From assembly GCA_003551405.1 (NCBI GenBank), contig PUMO01000027.1:1-16927 (forward strand): a stretch of 16,927 bases of DNA. The letters run 5' to 3'. Shown here piece after piece: positions 7,558 to 14,826 of this stretch. The translations under genes and the position numbers were made by a program. How positions within the stretch are numbered: the stretch's first letter is position 1; each line of letters starts with the position of its first letter. The notes beneath the pieces are model-generated. The model saw only the letters and a list, made by a program, of their open reading frames with translations. It was not told the DNA's origin and did not search any database. This stretch comes from Mollicutes bacterium (lineage in GTDB: Bacteria; Bacillota_I; Bacilli_A; Izemoplasmatales; Izemoplasmataceae).

Positions 7558-8663
7558 ATAAAATTTGGGAATTTATAGACAAAAAACCCAATTCAATCAG
7601 TGTCTTAAGTAGTATCGCAGCTGTGATTTTCGGTTTGATTTTCGGATTCATTTTAATGTTAATTGTGTCTCCCGGAACCGCAGCCAGTGGGTTTGCGACC
7701 ATTTTATTCGGTCCATTCAGTGATTTAAGAAATATTGGCTTTTTACTTCATTATGCCGCACCCATTATTCTGACTGGTCTGAGTGTTGCGTTTGCATTTA
7801 AAACTGGACTGTTCAATATTGGTGCGAGTGGTCAGTTAACGGTCGGGGCATTTTTCGGATTATATGTTGGCGTCAACTGGGATTTCTTGGGTCCGGTCCA
7901 TTGGATCGTCGCATTGCTTGCGGCCGCAGTGGGCGGGGCCATCTGGGGAGGCATTACCGGCCTTCTTAAAGCTTATCGCAACGTCAATGAGGTTGTATCA
8001 TCCATCATGCTGAATTATGTTTCCCTTTATTTGGTCAACCTATTGATCCTTAACTTTATCTATGCCGGACGCAGTGAAGCCATGCGTCCAGTAGCCAGTG
8101 CAAGAATTCCCAGTGGATTTATGGATACAATATTTGCCGGTTCCCCGGCAAATATCGGTATATTCATTGCGCTATTGATTGCTGCGATTTTGCATATCGT
8201 GCTTAATTACACCACCTTTGGTTTTGAACTCAAGAGTGTGGGTGAATCACGTACTGCCGCAAAATACGCCGGCATCAAAGAAAAACGTTCCATTGTCTTT
8301 TCTTTCCTTATCGCCGGTGCGATTGCCGGCATTGCAGGCGGCCTGATGTATCTTGTGGGTGACCGCTCATTTAGAATCAACGAACAAATCATTGAACAAG
8401 GCTTTACCGGTATCGCGATTGCATTACTCGGTCTTTCATCCCCCATCGGGGTCATTTTAGCCGGTCTCTTCTACGGCAGCATCATGCGCGGTGGCGATGC
8501 AGCTCAGCGCTTTGTTCGTGAAGAAATTGTTGAAATCATTATTGCGGTTATCATTTACTTTAGTGCCCTTTCGTTGTTTGCCAAACAATTTATCGGTAAT
8601 ATCGTGAAACAAAAGATGAAAGAAAAACCGAAAGAACCCTCGAAAGAAGGTGAGTCACGATGA
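7554..8663 (+). CDS. nupP: Nucleoside ABC importer permease (YufP/NupP type)
   Basis: This is a 369-residue membrane protein with about eight to ten hydrophobic segments of the BPD_transp_2 (branched-chain amino acid/sugar/nucleoside permease) class. Recognisable stretches are LTGLSVAFAFKTGLFNIGASGQ around residue 80 and ELKSVGESRTAAKYAGI around 225-241, the cytoplasmic coupling loop that contacts the ATPase. The charged C-terminal tail (KQKMKEKPKEPSKEGESR) is cytoplasmic. It overlaps both neighbours by 4 bases (ATGA) and is co-translated with them. It pairs with the next gene as the heterodimeric channel for the substrate delivered by the lipoprotein. Confidence 0.9.
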   Translation: MNKIWEFIDKKPNSISVLSSIAAVIFGLIFGFILMLIVSPGTAASGFATILFGPFSDLRNIGFLLHYAAPIILTGLSVAFAFKTGLFNIGASGQLTVGAFFGLYVGVNWDFLGPVHWIVALLAAAVGGAIWGGITGLLKAYRNVNEVVSSIMLNYVSLYLVNLLILNFIYAGRSEAMRPVASARIPSGFMDTIFAGSPANIGIFIALLIAAILHIVLNYTTFGFELKSVGESRTAAKYAGIKEKRSIVFSFLIAGAIAGIAGGLMYLVGDRSFRINEQIIEQGFTGIAIALLGLSSPIGVILAGLFYGSIMRGGDAAQRFVREEIVEIIIAVIIYFSALSLFAKQFIGNIVKQKMKEKPKEPSKEGESR

Positions 8664-9628
8664 GTGCACTTATCAGCGATCTTTCCTTTATCCTTTCTTA
8701 CGCGGTGCCGGTCATGATCGCCTTGATGCTCGTCAGTTTAGGCGGGTTATTCAGTGAAAGTAGCGGTGTTATCAACATCGCACTGGATGGAATCATGATT
8801 ATGGGTGGCTTTATTGGCGCTTTGCTTGTGTTATATGTAGGTGACGCGCTCGATATGCCGACACAACTTCGCGTTGTCATGGCACTTGTAGGTGGTGCCG
8901 TTGCGGGCATGCTTTTCTCGGCTGCCCACGCCTTTGCAAGTATACACATGAACGCCAACCAGATTATTTCTGCGACCGCACTCAACTTGTTTGCGCCAGC
9001 ACTTGCTGTCTTTACGGCACGAACCATTGGCGGCACTGACCGCATTAATATTAGTGATACTTATCGACTCAATATTCCACTTCTGGATGACATTCCAGTG
9101 TTAGGACCGCTTTTATTCGAGCGTGCATACCTTTCAACCTTTGTCGGTATTGCAGTGCTCGTGATTGTTACCTTCATTTTCTATAAAACCCGCCTGGGCC
9201 TTCGTCTAAGAAGTACGGGTGAAACCCCACAAGCCAGCGAATCTCTCGGTATTGACGTTTACAACATGCGCTACTTCGGTGTTATGGCCTCAGGTTTCCT
9301 TGGTGGTCTAGGTGGCGCAGCCTACTTAATCAGCTTTGACAACCGTTTTAATGGAGACTTCCTGGGTCTTGGGTTCTTGGGACTTGCGATTATGATCAGC
9401 GGTCAGTGGAAACCCATTCGCATATTCATTTTCGCTTTCTTGTTTGCGCTCATGCGTGTAATCGCAAACTTGCATGATTCAATCGATATTCTTGGGAATG
9501 TTGGTTTATCCAGTGAATTTTACAGACTGTTACCCTATGCATTCACACTTATCATTTTGGCCTTCTTCTCAAAAGAAAGCCAAGCACCAGCATCCCTTGG
9601 CGAACCTTACGACCAAGAAAAACGCTAA
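8660..9628 (+). CDS. nupQ: Nucleoside ABC importer permease (YufQ/NupQ type)
   Basis: This is a 322-residue membrane protein and the second permease of the system. Hallmarks are GLFSESSGVINIALDGIMIMGGF near the N-terminus, MNANQIISATALNLFAP around residue 105, and the coupling loop GLRLRSTGETPQASESLGID around 185-205. The C-terminal half is rich in hydrophobic glycine segments. It begins inside the end of the previous permease gene and is the last gene of the operon, with a strong terminator shortly after its stop. Together with the lipoprotein, ATPase and first permease it makes a complete nucleoside uptake system. Confidence 0.9.
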   Translation: MSALISDLSFILSYAVPVMIALMLVSLGGLFSESSGVINIALDGIMIMGGFIGALLVLYVGDALDMPTQLRVVMALVGGAVAGMLFSAAHAFASIHMNANQIISATALNLFAPALAVFTARTIGGTDRINISDTYRLNIPLLDDIPVLGPLLFERAYLSTFVGIAVLVIVTFIFYKTRLGLRLRSTGETPQASESLGIDVYNMRYFGVMASGFLGGLGGAAYLISFDNRFNGDFLGLGFLGLAIMISGQWKPIRIFIFAFLFALMRVIANLHDSIDILGNVGLSSEFYRLLPYAFTLIILAFFSKESQAPASLGEPYDQEKR

Positions 9629-9635
9629 TCAATTC

Positions 9636-9666
9636 AAAAGATGGGAGAAATTTCCCATCTTTTTTT
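9636..9666 (+). terminator. Intrinsic terminator of the nucleoside transporter operon
   Basis: AAAAGATGGGA (9636-9646) pairs with TCCCATCTTTT (9653-9663), with a 6-base loop and a continuous T run to 9666. It starts 8 bases after the last permease stop and separates this operon from the T-box leader. Confidence 0.92.
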
Positions 9667-9675
9667 GCATATTGC

Positions 9676-9703
9676 TTTACATTCCGCTACACTATGTTAT
9701 AGT
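9676..9703 (+). promoter_or_regulatory. Promoter of the T-box/trpB unit
   Basis: TTTACA (9676-9681), a 16-base spacer and TATAGT (9698-9703) preceded by TGT (a TGn extension at 9695-9697). The expected start is near 9710, just before the first strand of T-box stem I at 9719. Confidence 0.7.
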
Positions 9704-9718
9704 GGTTATAAATCAATG

Positions 9719-9940
9719 CGTGATGAAAGTAGTGCAACCGAGGTTTCATAGAGACATCGCGGCCGGTGAAAGCGATGAACCTCCTTGGATGAAATGGCTT
9801 CACGGGAGCGTGTCTGAATATAAGTAGGATACGACGGGTTAGCCCGTTATGGCTTGAAGGATATGATGGTATCCGAAGTGATAAACCGAGGTGGCACCGC
9901 GCATCGACGCCCTCAGTGCATTTTGCACTGAGGTTTTTTA
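9719..9940 (+). promoter_or_regulatory. tRNA-Trp T-box riboswitch leader
   Basis: All parts of a T-box are visible. The base of stem I is CGTGA (9719-9723) with TCACG (9800-9804). The AGTA motif is at 9728-9731. The middle stem is GAGGTT (9740-9745) with AACCTC (9778-9783). The upper stem, CATCGC with GCGATG, carries the GGTGAAAG apical side. The specifier-loop strand contains TGG (9786-9788) followed by A, the Trp codon. Further hairpins are GGG-TTAG-CCC near 9835-9845 and GGATA/TATCC near 9859-9874. The T-box sequence CCGAGGTGGCACCGCG is at 9886-9901, and its TGGC is complementary to a GCCA tRNA end, matching the G73 discriminator usual for bacterial tRNA-Trp. Uncharged tRNA-Trp would stabilise the antiterminator and let transcription run into trpB. 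Confidence 0.95.
9911..9939 (+). terminator. T-box regulated terminator
   Basis: CCTCAGTGCA (9911-9920) pairs with TGCACTGAGG (9924-9933) around a TTT loop, followed by six T residues. It is the off-state terminator of the T-box leader and competes with the antiterminator formed around 9886-9915. Confidence 0.93.
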
Positions 9941-10073
9941 TTGGAAAAGGAGTTGGTCATATCATGGAGCCTTGAACAGATCGATATCACCACATTTTGA
10001 AAGATAGACCTTCAAAAAAATCTTTGTGTATATTTATGATTGAATCTATACACATTATACAAGGAGAATGATT
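9941..10073 (+). other. Spacer between T-box terminator and trpB, with an inverted repeat
   Basis: These 133 bases after the T-box terminator hold no convincing gene. TGTGTATA (10025-10032) and TATACACA (10047-10054) form a perfect 8-bp inverted repeat with a 14-base loop, ending 6 bases before the AAGGAG of trpB. It could be an RNA hairpin near the ribosome site or a protein operator. A poor promoter-like pair (TTGTGT 10024-10029, 17 bases, TATACA 10047-10052) overlaps it. Function is unknown. Confidence 0.4.
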
Positions 10074-11252
10074 ATGCAAAACCAATTTCAATACGGTGAG
10101 TACGGTGGACAGTTTGTTCCAGAGGGATTAAAAATTGCTTTAAACGAACTTAATGATGCATTTGAACGCTATAAAGATGATCCAGATTTTCATGAAGAGC
10201 TCAACCACTATCTTAAAAATTATGTGGGCCGCGAAAGCCCGTTATACCACGCACAGCGTCTAAGTAAAGCATTAGGCGGTGCACAAATATTTTTGAAACG
10301 TGAAGATTTAAATCATACCGGTGCCCATAAAATCAATAACACACTGGGCCAAATACTACTGGCAAAACGTATGGGGAAAAAACGAATCATTGCTGAAACG
10401 GGCGCAGGACAACATGGTGTTGCCACAGCGACAGCCGCAGCGCTTTTTGGCATGGAGTGCATCATCTATCAAGGGGCCCTTGATATGGAACGCCAAAAAT
10501 TGAATGTTTTTAGGATGGAACTACTTGGTGCAGAGGTTAAGAGCGTTGAACGCGGCACCAAAACATTGAAAGATGCCGTTGATGTCGCGATTGAAGATTG
10601 GGTGGAAAATCTTGAGGATACTTTTTATCTACTCGGTTCTGCTGTTGGCCCGCATCCTTTCCCATCTATGGTGAGACATTTTCAAAGTATTATAGGAAAA
10701 GAAACCGCCACACAGTTTAAAGCGTATTACGATAAAGACCCCGATATGCTCATTGCCTGTGTGGGTGGGGGGTCCAATGCGATAGGGCTGTTTGCCCACT
10801 TCCTGGATAATAACGCCAACTCACACATTGTTGGCGTTGAAGCCGCTGGCAAGGGGGTTGATACCAATCAACATGCCGCGACCATCACCAAAGGAAAAGC
10901 GGGCGTTATTCACGGTATGAACACCATAGCCCTTTTCAATTCAGACGAATCAATCAGTGATGTCTATTCAATTTCTGCAGGATTGGATTACCCTGGTGTT
11001 GGTCCAGAACACGCATTTCTTCATGATACCAACCGTGTAGAATACACAGCAGTTACAGACGATGAAGCGGTTGAAGCTTTTCAGTATCTAAGCAAAGTTG
11101 AAGGCATCATTCCAGCCATTGAAACATCCCATGCTATCGCTGAAGTCATAAAACGTGCCCCTTCCATGGATTCAGACAAAACAATCGTTGTCAATTTATC
11201 GGGCCGTGGCGATAAGGACGTTGAAAGCATTAAAGACTATTTAAATAAGTAA
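10074..11252 (+). CDS. trpB: Tryptophan synthase beta chain
   Basis: The start is ATG 10074 (392 residues), 7 bases after AAGGAG; the ATG at 10068 is only one base from that site. The enzyme joins indole and L-serine to make L-tryptophan, using PLP in the cytoplasm. The PLP-binding Lys is K86 in NHTGAHKINN and the catalytic Glu is E108 in AETGAGQHG, one residue off the Salmonella numbering (K87, E109). Further marks are the N-terminal YGEYGGQFVPEGL, the phosphate-binding CVGGGSNA loop and the C-terminal NLSGRGDKD. The length fits TrpB1. The usual GRPTPL segment reads GRESPL. No trpA or other trp gene is adjacent, and the gene sits alone under a Trp T-box with its own terminator. It may recycle indole or work with a TrpA encoded elsewhere. 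Confidence 0.96.
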   Translation: MQNQFQYGEYGGQFVPEGLKIALNELNDAFERYKDDPDFHEELNHYLKNYVGRESPLYHAQRLSKALGGAQIFLKREDLNHTGAHKINNTLGQILLAKRMGKKRIIAETGAGQHGVATATAAALFGMECIIYQGALDMERQKLNVFRMELLGAEVKSVERGTKTLKDAVDVAIEDWVENLEDTFYLLGSAVGPHPFPSMVRHFQSIIGKETATQFKAYYDKDPDMLIACVGGGSNAIGLFAHFLDNNANSHIVGVEAAGKGVDTNQHAATITKGKAGVIHGMNTIALFNSDESISDVYSISAGLDYPGVGPEHAFLHDTNRVEYTAVTDDEAVEAFQYLSKVEGIIPAIETSHAIAEVIKRAPSMDSDKTIVVNLSGRGDKDVESIKDYLNK

Positions 11253-11254
11253 CC

Positions 11255-11289
11255 AAACCCACCTGAACCCTTCGTTCAGGTGGGTTTTT
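11255..11289 (+). terminator. Intrinsic terminator of trpB
   Basis: A 14-bp stem (11255-11268 with 11274-11287, core ACCCACCTGAAC/GTTCAGGTGGGT, loop CCTTC) is followed by a T run to 11289. It begins 2 bases after the trpB stop and makes trpB monocistronic. Confidence 0.93.
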
Positions 11290-11336
11290 CTATATTATAA
11301 GGAAATTATTTGATTCTCAAAGTATAATTATTTAGG

Positions 11337-11363
11337 GAAAAAGTCTTGATTACTAACTTTTTC
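11337..11363. repeat. Inverted repeat overlapping the acyl-CoA operon promoter
   Basis: GAAAAAGT (11337-11344) and ACTTTTTC (11356-11363) are perfect inverted copies 11 bases apart. They flank and partly cover the -35 region (11346-11351). No T run follows, so it is not a terminator. It could be an operator or chance in AT-rich DNA. Confidence 0.35.
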
Positions 11364-11374
11364 TGTAATACAAT
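11346..11374 (+). promoter_or_regulatory. Promoter of the MaoC/acyl-CoA dehydrogenase/ETF operon
   Basis: TTGATT (11346-11351), a 17-base spacer and TACAAT (11369-11374). The start would fall near 11381, just before the two palindromic elements at 11388-11420. A protein bound there would block early elongation. Confidence 0.6.
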
Positions 11375-11387
11375 TATATATGTAAGG

Positions 11388-11420
11388 TGAATATATATTC
11401 ATTTTATGAACACTCATTCA
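11388..11420. promoter_or_regulatory. Two adjacent FadR-like palindromic operator candidates
   Basis: TGAATATATATTCA (11388-11401) is a perfect 14-bp palindrome. The second site, TTTATGAACACTCATTCA (11403-11420), is an imperfect palindrome ending in a full TCATTCA half. The Bacillus FadR (TetR-family) consensus, as I recall it, is TGAATGAMTANTCATTCA. The second site agrees at about 13 of 16 defined positions, and the first, extended to 11405, at about 12. Both lie between the promoter and the ribosome site of a fatty-acid-oxidation type operon, the expected place for acyl-CoA-relieved repression. No regulator gene is in the window. The role is inferred. Confidence 0.5.
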
Positions 11421-11436
11421 TGTTAGGGGGCTTTTT

Positions 11437-11859
11437 ATGAAACCAATGATTCATTTAGGCGAAAGTGCCAGTGTTACGAGGACATTCAGTGAAAATGATG
11501 TGGCGTTCTTTTCACAGGTAAGCGGTGATTGTAATCCACTGCACCTTAATGAAGCCTATGCGCAAACCACTGTGTTTAAATCACGCGTCGTTCATGGTGC
11601 ACTACTTAATGCACTGTTCTCTTCTCTTTTAGGTAATGAGTTGCCCGGAGAAGGCGCAATTTATTGTAAGCAGGAAAGTTCATTTATAAAACCTGTCTAC
11701 ATCGGTGAAGAAATTCATGCGAGTGTCATCATTAAAGACATTATTGAATCTAAAAACCGCATTGTATTTGATACCATCGCGAAAAACAATAAGGGGGAAA
11801 CTGTGGTCAAAGGTGAAGCCACGGTCCTCTACCCCCATCTAGGAAAGGATGCGTCGTAA
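11437..11859 (+). CDS. MaoC-like (R)-specific enoyl-CoA hydratase
   Basis: This is a 140-residue single hot-dog-fold protein. The hydratase motif is clear: GDCNPLHLNEAYA with D31 and H36, the catalytic pair found at the same numbers in PhaJ of Aeromonas, followed by TVFKSRVVHGALLNAL. Proteins of this type add water to trans-2-enoyl-CoA to give (R)-3-hydroxyacyl-CoA. The start ATG 11437 follows AGGGGG by 6 bases, and the stop overlaps the acyl-CoA dehydrogenase start by one base (TAATG). It is the first gene of a four-gene operon and would act on the enoyl-CoA produced by the next enzyme. A related hydratase role on another acyl-CoA, or a phosphate acyltransferase-linked MaoC domain, is possible but less likely given the intact motif. 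Confidence 0.87.
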   Translation: MKPMIHLGESASVTRTFSENDVAFFSQVSGDCNPLHLNEAYAQTTVFKSRVVHGALLNALFSSLLGNELPGEGAIYCKQESSFIKPVYIGEEIHASVIIKDIIESKNRIVFDTIAKNNKGETVVKGEATVLYPHLGKDAS

Positions 11860-13010
11860 TGGAACACATTTTGTCCGATCAACACCGTTTGGTAAAGAAA
11901 ACAGTTCAACAATTCGTCAAAGATACGGTAAAACCCCGTGCGAAAAGCATTGACGAAAGTGAAACATTCCCTCATGACACCGTGGAATCTATGCGTGAGA
12001 TGGGCCTCTTTGCTCTTCCGTTTGAAGAAATTGAAGGGGGTGCGGGCGGTGACACACTCAGTTACGCCATTGCGGTGATGGAGCTTTCTAAAGCATGCGC
12101 GACAACAGGTGTTATCCTCAGTGCCCATGTCTCCTTGTGCGCTGCCCCAATCAGTATGTGGGGAACGTCTTACCAAAAAGAAACCTTTTTGCGTCCACTC
12201 TTAAGCGGGGAATCGCTTGGCGCCTTTGGTTTGACGGAACCAAACGCCGGCACGGACGCTGGCGCCCAAAAAACCGTAGCCATAGATAAAGGGGATAGCT
12301 ATCAAATCAGCGGATCAAAGATTTTCATTACCAATGCTGGCGTAGCGGACCTTTATATAATCAGTGCCTTAACTGAACCCGAGAAGAAACACAAAGGCAT
12401 TTCACTATTTATTGTTGAGGCGGACCGCAAAGGATTTTCAGTCGGTAAAAAAGAAATGAAGCTAGGTATTCGAGGATCATCGACCCGCGAGCTTATATTG
12501 GATAAAGTCAATGTTCCCAAAGAAAACCTACTTGGTAAAGAAAACAAAGGCTTTGGCATGATTATGCAGATCCTTTCAGGCGGTCGCATTGGCATTGCTG
12601 CACAAGCAGTCGGTATATGCGAAGGCGCCATTGAAGAAGCGCTTGAATATACTAAAGAGCGCACACAGTTCGGGCGTCCCATTAGCAGTTTTCAAAATAC
12701 ACAGTTTACCCTAGCAGATTTAGAAACCAAAAAAGAAGCGGCCAAGGGGCTTCTTATCAAAGCTGCACTATATAAAGACCAAGGAAGACCCTATACAAAG
12801 GAAGCCGCCATGGCAAAACTATATGGTGCCCAATGTGCCACAGAAATCACGCAAAAAGCATTGCAACTATTTGGCGGGTATGGCTATACACGCGAATATG
12901 ATATAGAACGCATGATGCGTGACGCTAAAATTACAGAAATCTATGAAGGCACCAACGAAGCGCAAAAAATGGTCATTGCCGGATCGCTTTTAAAGGAGGG
13001 AACGTCATGA
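11859..13010 (+). CDS. Short-chain (butyryl-CoA-like) acyl-CoA dehydrogenase
   Basis: This is a 383-residue flavoprotein of the short-chain acyl-CoA dehydrogenase class. It has both family signatures: FGLTEPNAGTDAG in the middle domain and, near the C-terminus, QLFGGYGYTREYDIERMMRD followed by ITEIYEGTNE. The catalytic base is E363 in YEGTNE, the position used by butyryl- and short-chain dehydrogenases. RTQFGRPISSFQ is the usual FAD-contact segment. It interconverts acyl-CoA and trans-2-enoyl-CoA, exchanging electrons with the ETF encoded immediately downstream. Its stop overlaps the etfB start by 4 bases, with AAAGGAGG at the ribosome site. Direction (beta-oxidation or enoyl reduction in fermentation) cannot be read from sequence alone. 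Chain-length preference is inferred from similarity. Confidence 0.92.
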   Translation: MEHILSDQHRLVKKTVQQFVKDTVKPRAKSIDESETFPHDTVESMREMGLFALPFEEIEGGAGGDTLSYAIAVMELSKACATTGVILSAHVSLCAAPISMWGTSYQKETFLRPLLSGESLGAFGLTEPNAGTDAGAQKTVAIDKGDSYQISGSKIFITNAGVADLYIISALTEPEKKHKGISLFIVEADRKGFSVGKKEMKLGIRGSSTRELILDKVNVPKENLLGKENKGFGMIMQILSGGRIGIAAQAVGICEGAIEEALEYTKERTQFGRPISSFQNTQFTLADLETKKEAAKGLLIKAALYKDQGRPYTKEAAMAKLYGAQCATEITQKALQLFGGYGYTREYDIERMMRDAKITEIYEGTNEAQKMVIAGSLLKEGTS

Positions 13011-13792
13011 ATATTGCCGTACTGGTAAAACAAGTGCCTGATACGACAGAAATTAAGATTGATAAAGAAACTGGCGCACTCATACGAAAAGGCATTCCAA
13101 CCATCACTAACCCTGATGATTTAACAGGCGTAGAACTCGCACTTCAACTTAAAGAAACGTATGGTGGGAATATTCACGCCTTTACAATGGGGCCCAGCAG
13201 TGCAAAAAACATGTTAAGGGAATTATACGCGCGCGGCATTGATGAGGCCACTTTATTAAGTGACAAAGCATTTGCGGGCTCAGATACCTGGGCAACATCG
13301 CACATATTAGCCAGTGCCCTTAAAAAACATGCATTTGACCTTGTCATTGCTGGGCGTCAGGCCATTGACGGCGACACTGCACAGGTAGGCCCGCAGGTTG
13401 CAGAGTTTTTAAAGATTCCCCATGTATCGTATGTAGATCGCGTCATTGACTACAACGACGGCATGTTGAAAGTGAAGAAAAATGAAGAACACCGCATGCT
13501 TACACTGAACCTGCCAACCCCTGCACTTATCACAGTGCTTGATGAAGCGGCCAAACCGCGCTATATGAATATGTTTGACATCTTTAGGCGCAGTCATCTT
13601 CCGCTCAATCAATTAACGTGTGACGATTTGGACGTTTCACTTGCGGATATCGGCATTAAGGGCTCACCCACAAAAGTAAAGAAAACGTTTAATAAATCCG
13701 CCACTCAAAAACAACCCAAACAAACCCTCAATCCTGAACAAGCAGCACGAACAATTCTTGATTTCATAGAAGCGAAGGGTGGTCAATCATGA
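13007..13792 (+). CDS. etfB: Electron transfer flavoprotein subunit beta
   Basis: This is a 261-residue protein starting MNIAVLVKQVPDT, with NPDDLTGVELALQLKE, MGPSSAKNMLRELYARG and the loop GRQAIDGDTAQVGP at residues 116-129. That loop reads DGDTAQVGP, as in EtfB of anaerobes such as Acidaminococcus and Clostridium whose ETF bifurcates electrons. Ordinary respiratory ETFs read closer to DDDxNQTGQ and bind AMP instead of a second FAD. It forms a heterodimer with EtfA, the next gene, and accepts or donates electrons to the preceding acyl-CoA dehydrogenase. It overlaps both neighbours by 4 bases. Identity is certain; the bifurcating character is an inference from this motif and the acyl-CoA dehydrogenase context. 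Confidence 0.95.
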   Translation: MNIAVLVKQVPDTTEIKIDKETGALIRKGIPTITNPDDLTGVELALQLKETYGGNIHAFTMGPSSAKNMLRELYARGIDEATLLSDKAFAGSDTWATSHILASALKKHAFDLVIAGRQAIDGDTAQVGPQVAEFLKIPHVSYVDRVIDYNDGMLKVKKNEEHRMLTLNLPTPALITVLDEAAKPRYMNMFDIFRRSHLPLNQLTCDDLDVSLADIGIKGSPTKVKKTFNKSATQKQPKQTLNPEQAARTILDFIEAKGGQS

Positions 13793-14781
13793 AATATACT
13801 GATGGAAACAATTGTTTTGTCTATATCGATCACGATGAAGGCACCATCAACCAAGTATCGTTGGAACTTTTAACTGAAGCCAAACATTTGATGAAACGCT
13901 TGAAAGCGCCTGAAAAAGTTGTTGCCATTTGGCTTGGAACTTTTACTGATGACATTCTTAAAATGCTTGGCGACTACGGCGCTGATCATATCATTACTTG
14001 TGAACGCGAAGACCTCAATCAATATGATGTCATGAAGCATACGACAGTCATTAGTGAAATGATTGATGCCTATCACCCACAGTCCATGTTAATTGGCGGC
14101 ACCGTCAAAGGACGCGAACTGGCACCGCGCATATCTGCACGCGTTCACACAGGCTTGACAGCTGATGCAACGCAAATCGATTTAGACGGGGAAACTCATC
14201 ACTTGGCCATTACACGCCCCGCATTCGGCGGAAATCTCTATGCGACCATCATCACCCCTGATCATTTCCCGCAGATGGCCACAATTCGTCCCGGTGTTTT
14301 TGAAGCAAAGACATTCGGGCATACGTCTTTACCAACGCAGGAAACCTTTCAATACGACAAGGCGCTTCACTCACCCATTGAAGTTATGGCCATCGAAGAA
14401 AAAGATACAAAGCGCACAAATATTGCGGACGCAAAACTCATTGTATCCGCTGGGCGAGGCGTTAAAAACTGCCTCAACCTTGTCAGTGACGTTGCAGCGC
14501 ACTTGAATGGTGAAGTGGCATCGTCACGCGCACTTGTGGATGGTGGCATCATGAGTAAAAACCATCAAGTCGGGCAAACCGGTCATACGGTCAGACCCTC
14601 ACTTTATATCGCTTGCGGTATTTCTGGTGCCGTACAGCACACAGCTGGTATGGATAAGAGTGATACCATTATTGCGATTAACACCGATGAAAATGCACCG
14701 ATTTTCGATGTGGCTGATTTAGGTATCGTCGGCGATGCTCAGGCCATTTTAAAACAACTTCAAAAGCAATTGGATGCTTAA
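13789..14781 (+). CDS. etfA: Electron transfer flavoprotein subunit alpha
   Basis: This is a 330-residue protein with an N-terminal ETF domain (about 1-195) and a C-terminal FAD-binding domain (about 215-325). The latter has LIVSAGRGV, SSRALVDGGIM, HQVGQTGHTVRPSLYIACGISGAVQH and INTDENAPIFDVADLGIVGDA, which together hold the flavin. The commoner SRPxVDAGW reads SRALVDGGI here, but the conserved Arg is kept. There is no N-terminal ferredoxin extension. Paired with EtfB it shuttles electrons between the acyl-CoA dehydrogenase and another carrier (quinone oxidoreductase, NADH or ferredoxin). It is the last gene of the operon, with the stop immediately followed by a strong terminator. Confidence 0.95.
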   Translation: MKYTDGNNCFVYIDHDEGTINQVSLELLTEAKHLMKRLKAPEKVVAIWLGTFTDDILKMLGDYGADHIITCEREDLNQYDVMKHTTVISEMIDAYHPQSMLIGGTVKGRELAPRISARVHTGLTADATQIDLDGETHHLAITRPAFGGNLYATIITPDHFPQMATIRPGVFEAKTFGHTSLPTQETFQYDKALHSPIEVMAIEEKDTKRTNIADAKLIVSAGRGVKNCLNLVSDVAAHLNGEVASSRALVDGGIMSKNHQVGQTGHTVRPSLYIACGISGAVQHTAGMDKSDTIIAINTDENAPIFDVADLGIVGDAQAILKQLQKQLDA

Positions 14782-14819
14782 AAACCCGTACAGACCCTTC
14801 AGGGTTTGTACGGGTTTTT
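14781..14819. terminator. Bidirectional intrinsic terminator after etfA
   Basis: AAAACCCGTAC (14781-14791) pairs with GTACGGGTTTT (14808-14818), and the stem continues inward with one G-T pair to a tiny loop near 14798-14801. It has a T run on the + strand and, because the outer arms are A/T, also on the - strand. It serves etfA and the convergent DUF454 gene. Confidence 0.92.
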
Positions 14820-14826
14820 CATTAAA

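Noticed and set aside
8698..9045. Long minus-strand open frames inside the transporter, ETF and dehydrogenase genes (this is one example)
   Set aside because: They are antisense shadows of strongly supported genes, without ribosome sites or recognisable domains.
9474..9827. 117-codon open frame across the end of the permease gene, terminator and T-box
   Set aside because: It crosses a strong terminator and a structured RNA leader, overlaps nupQ in another frame, and resembles no protein family I know.
9953..10000. 15-codon TTG-started frame with one Trp codon after the T-box terminator, possible leader peptide
   Set aside because: AAGGAG abuts the TTG with almost no spacing, it has a single Trp codon, and T-box control already explains Trp sensing.
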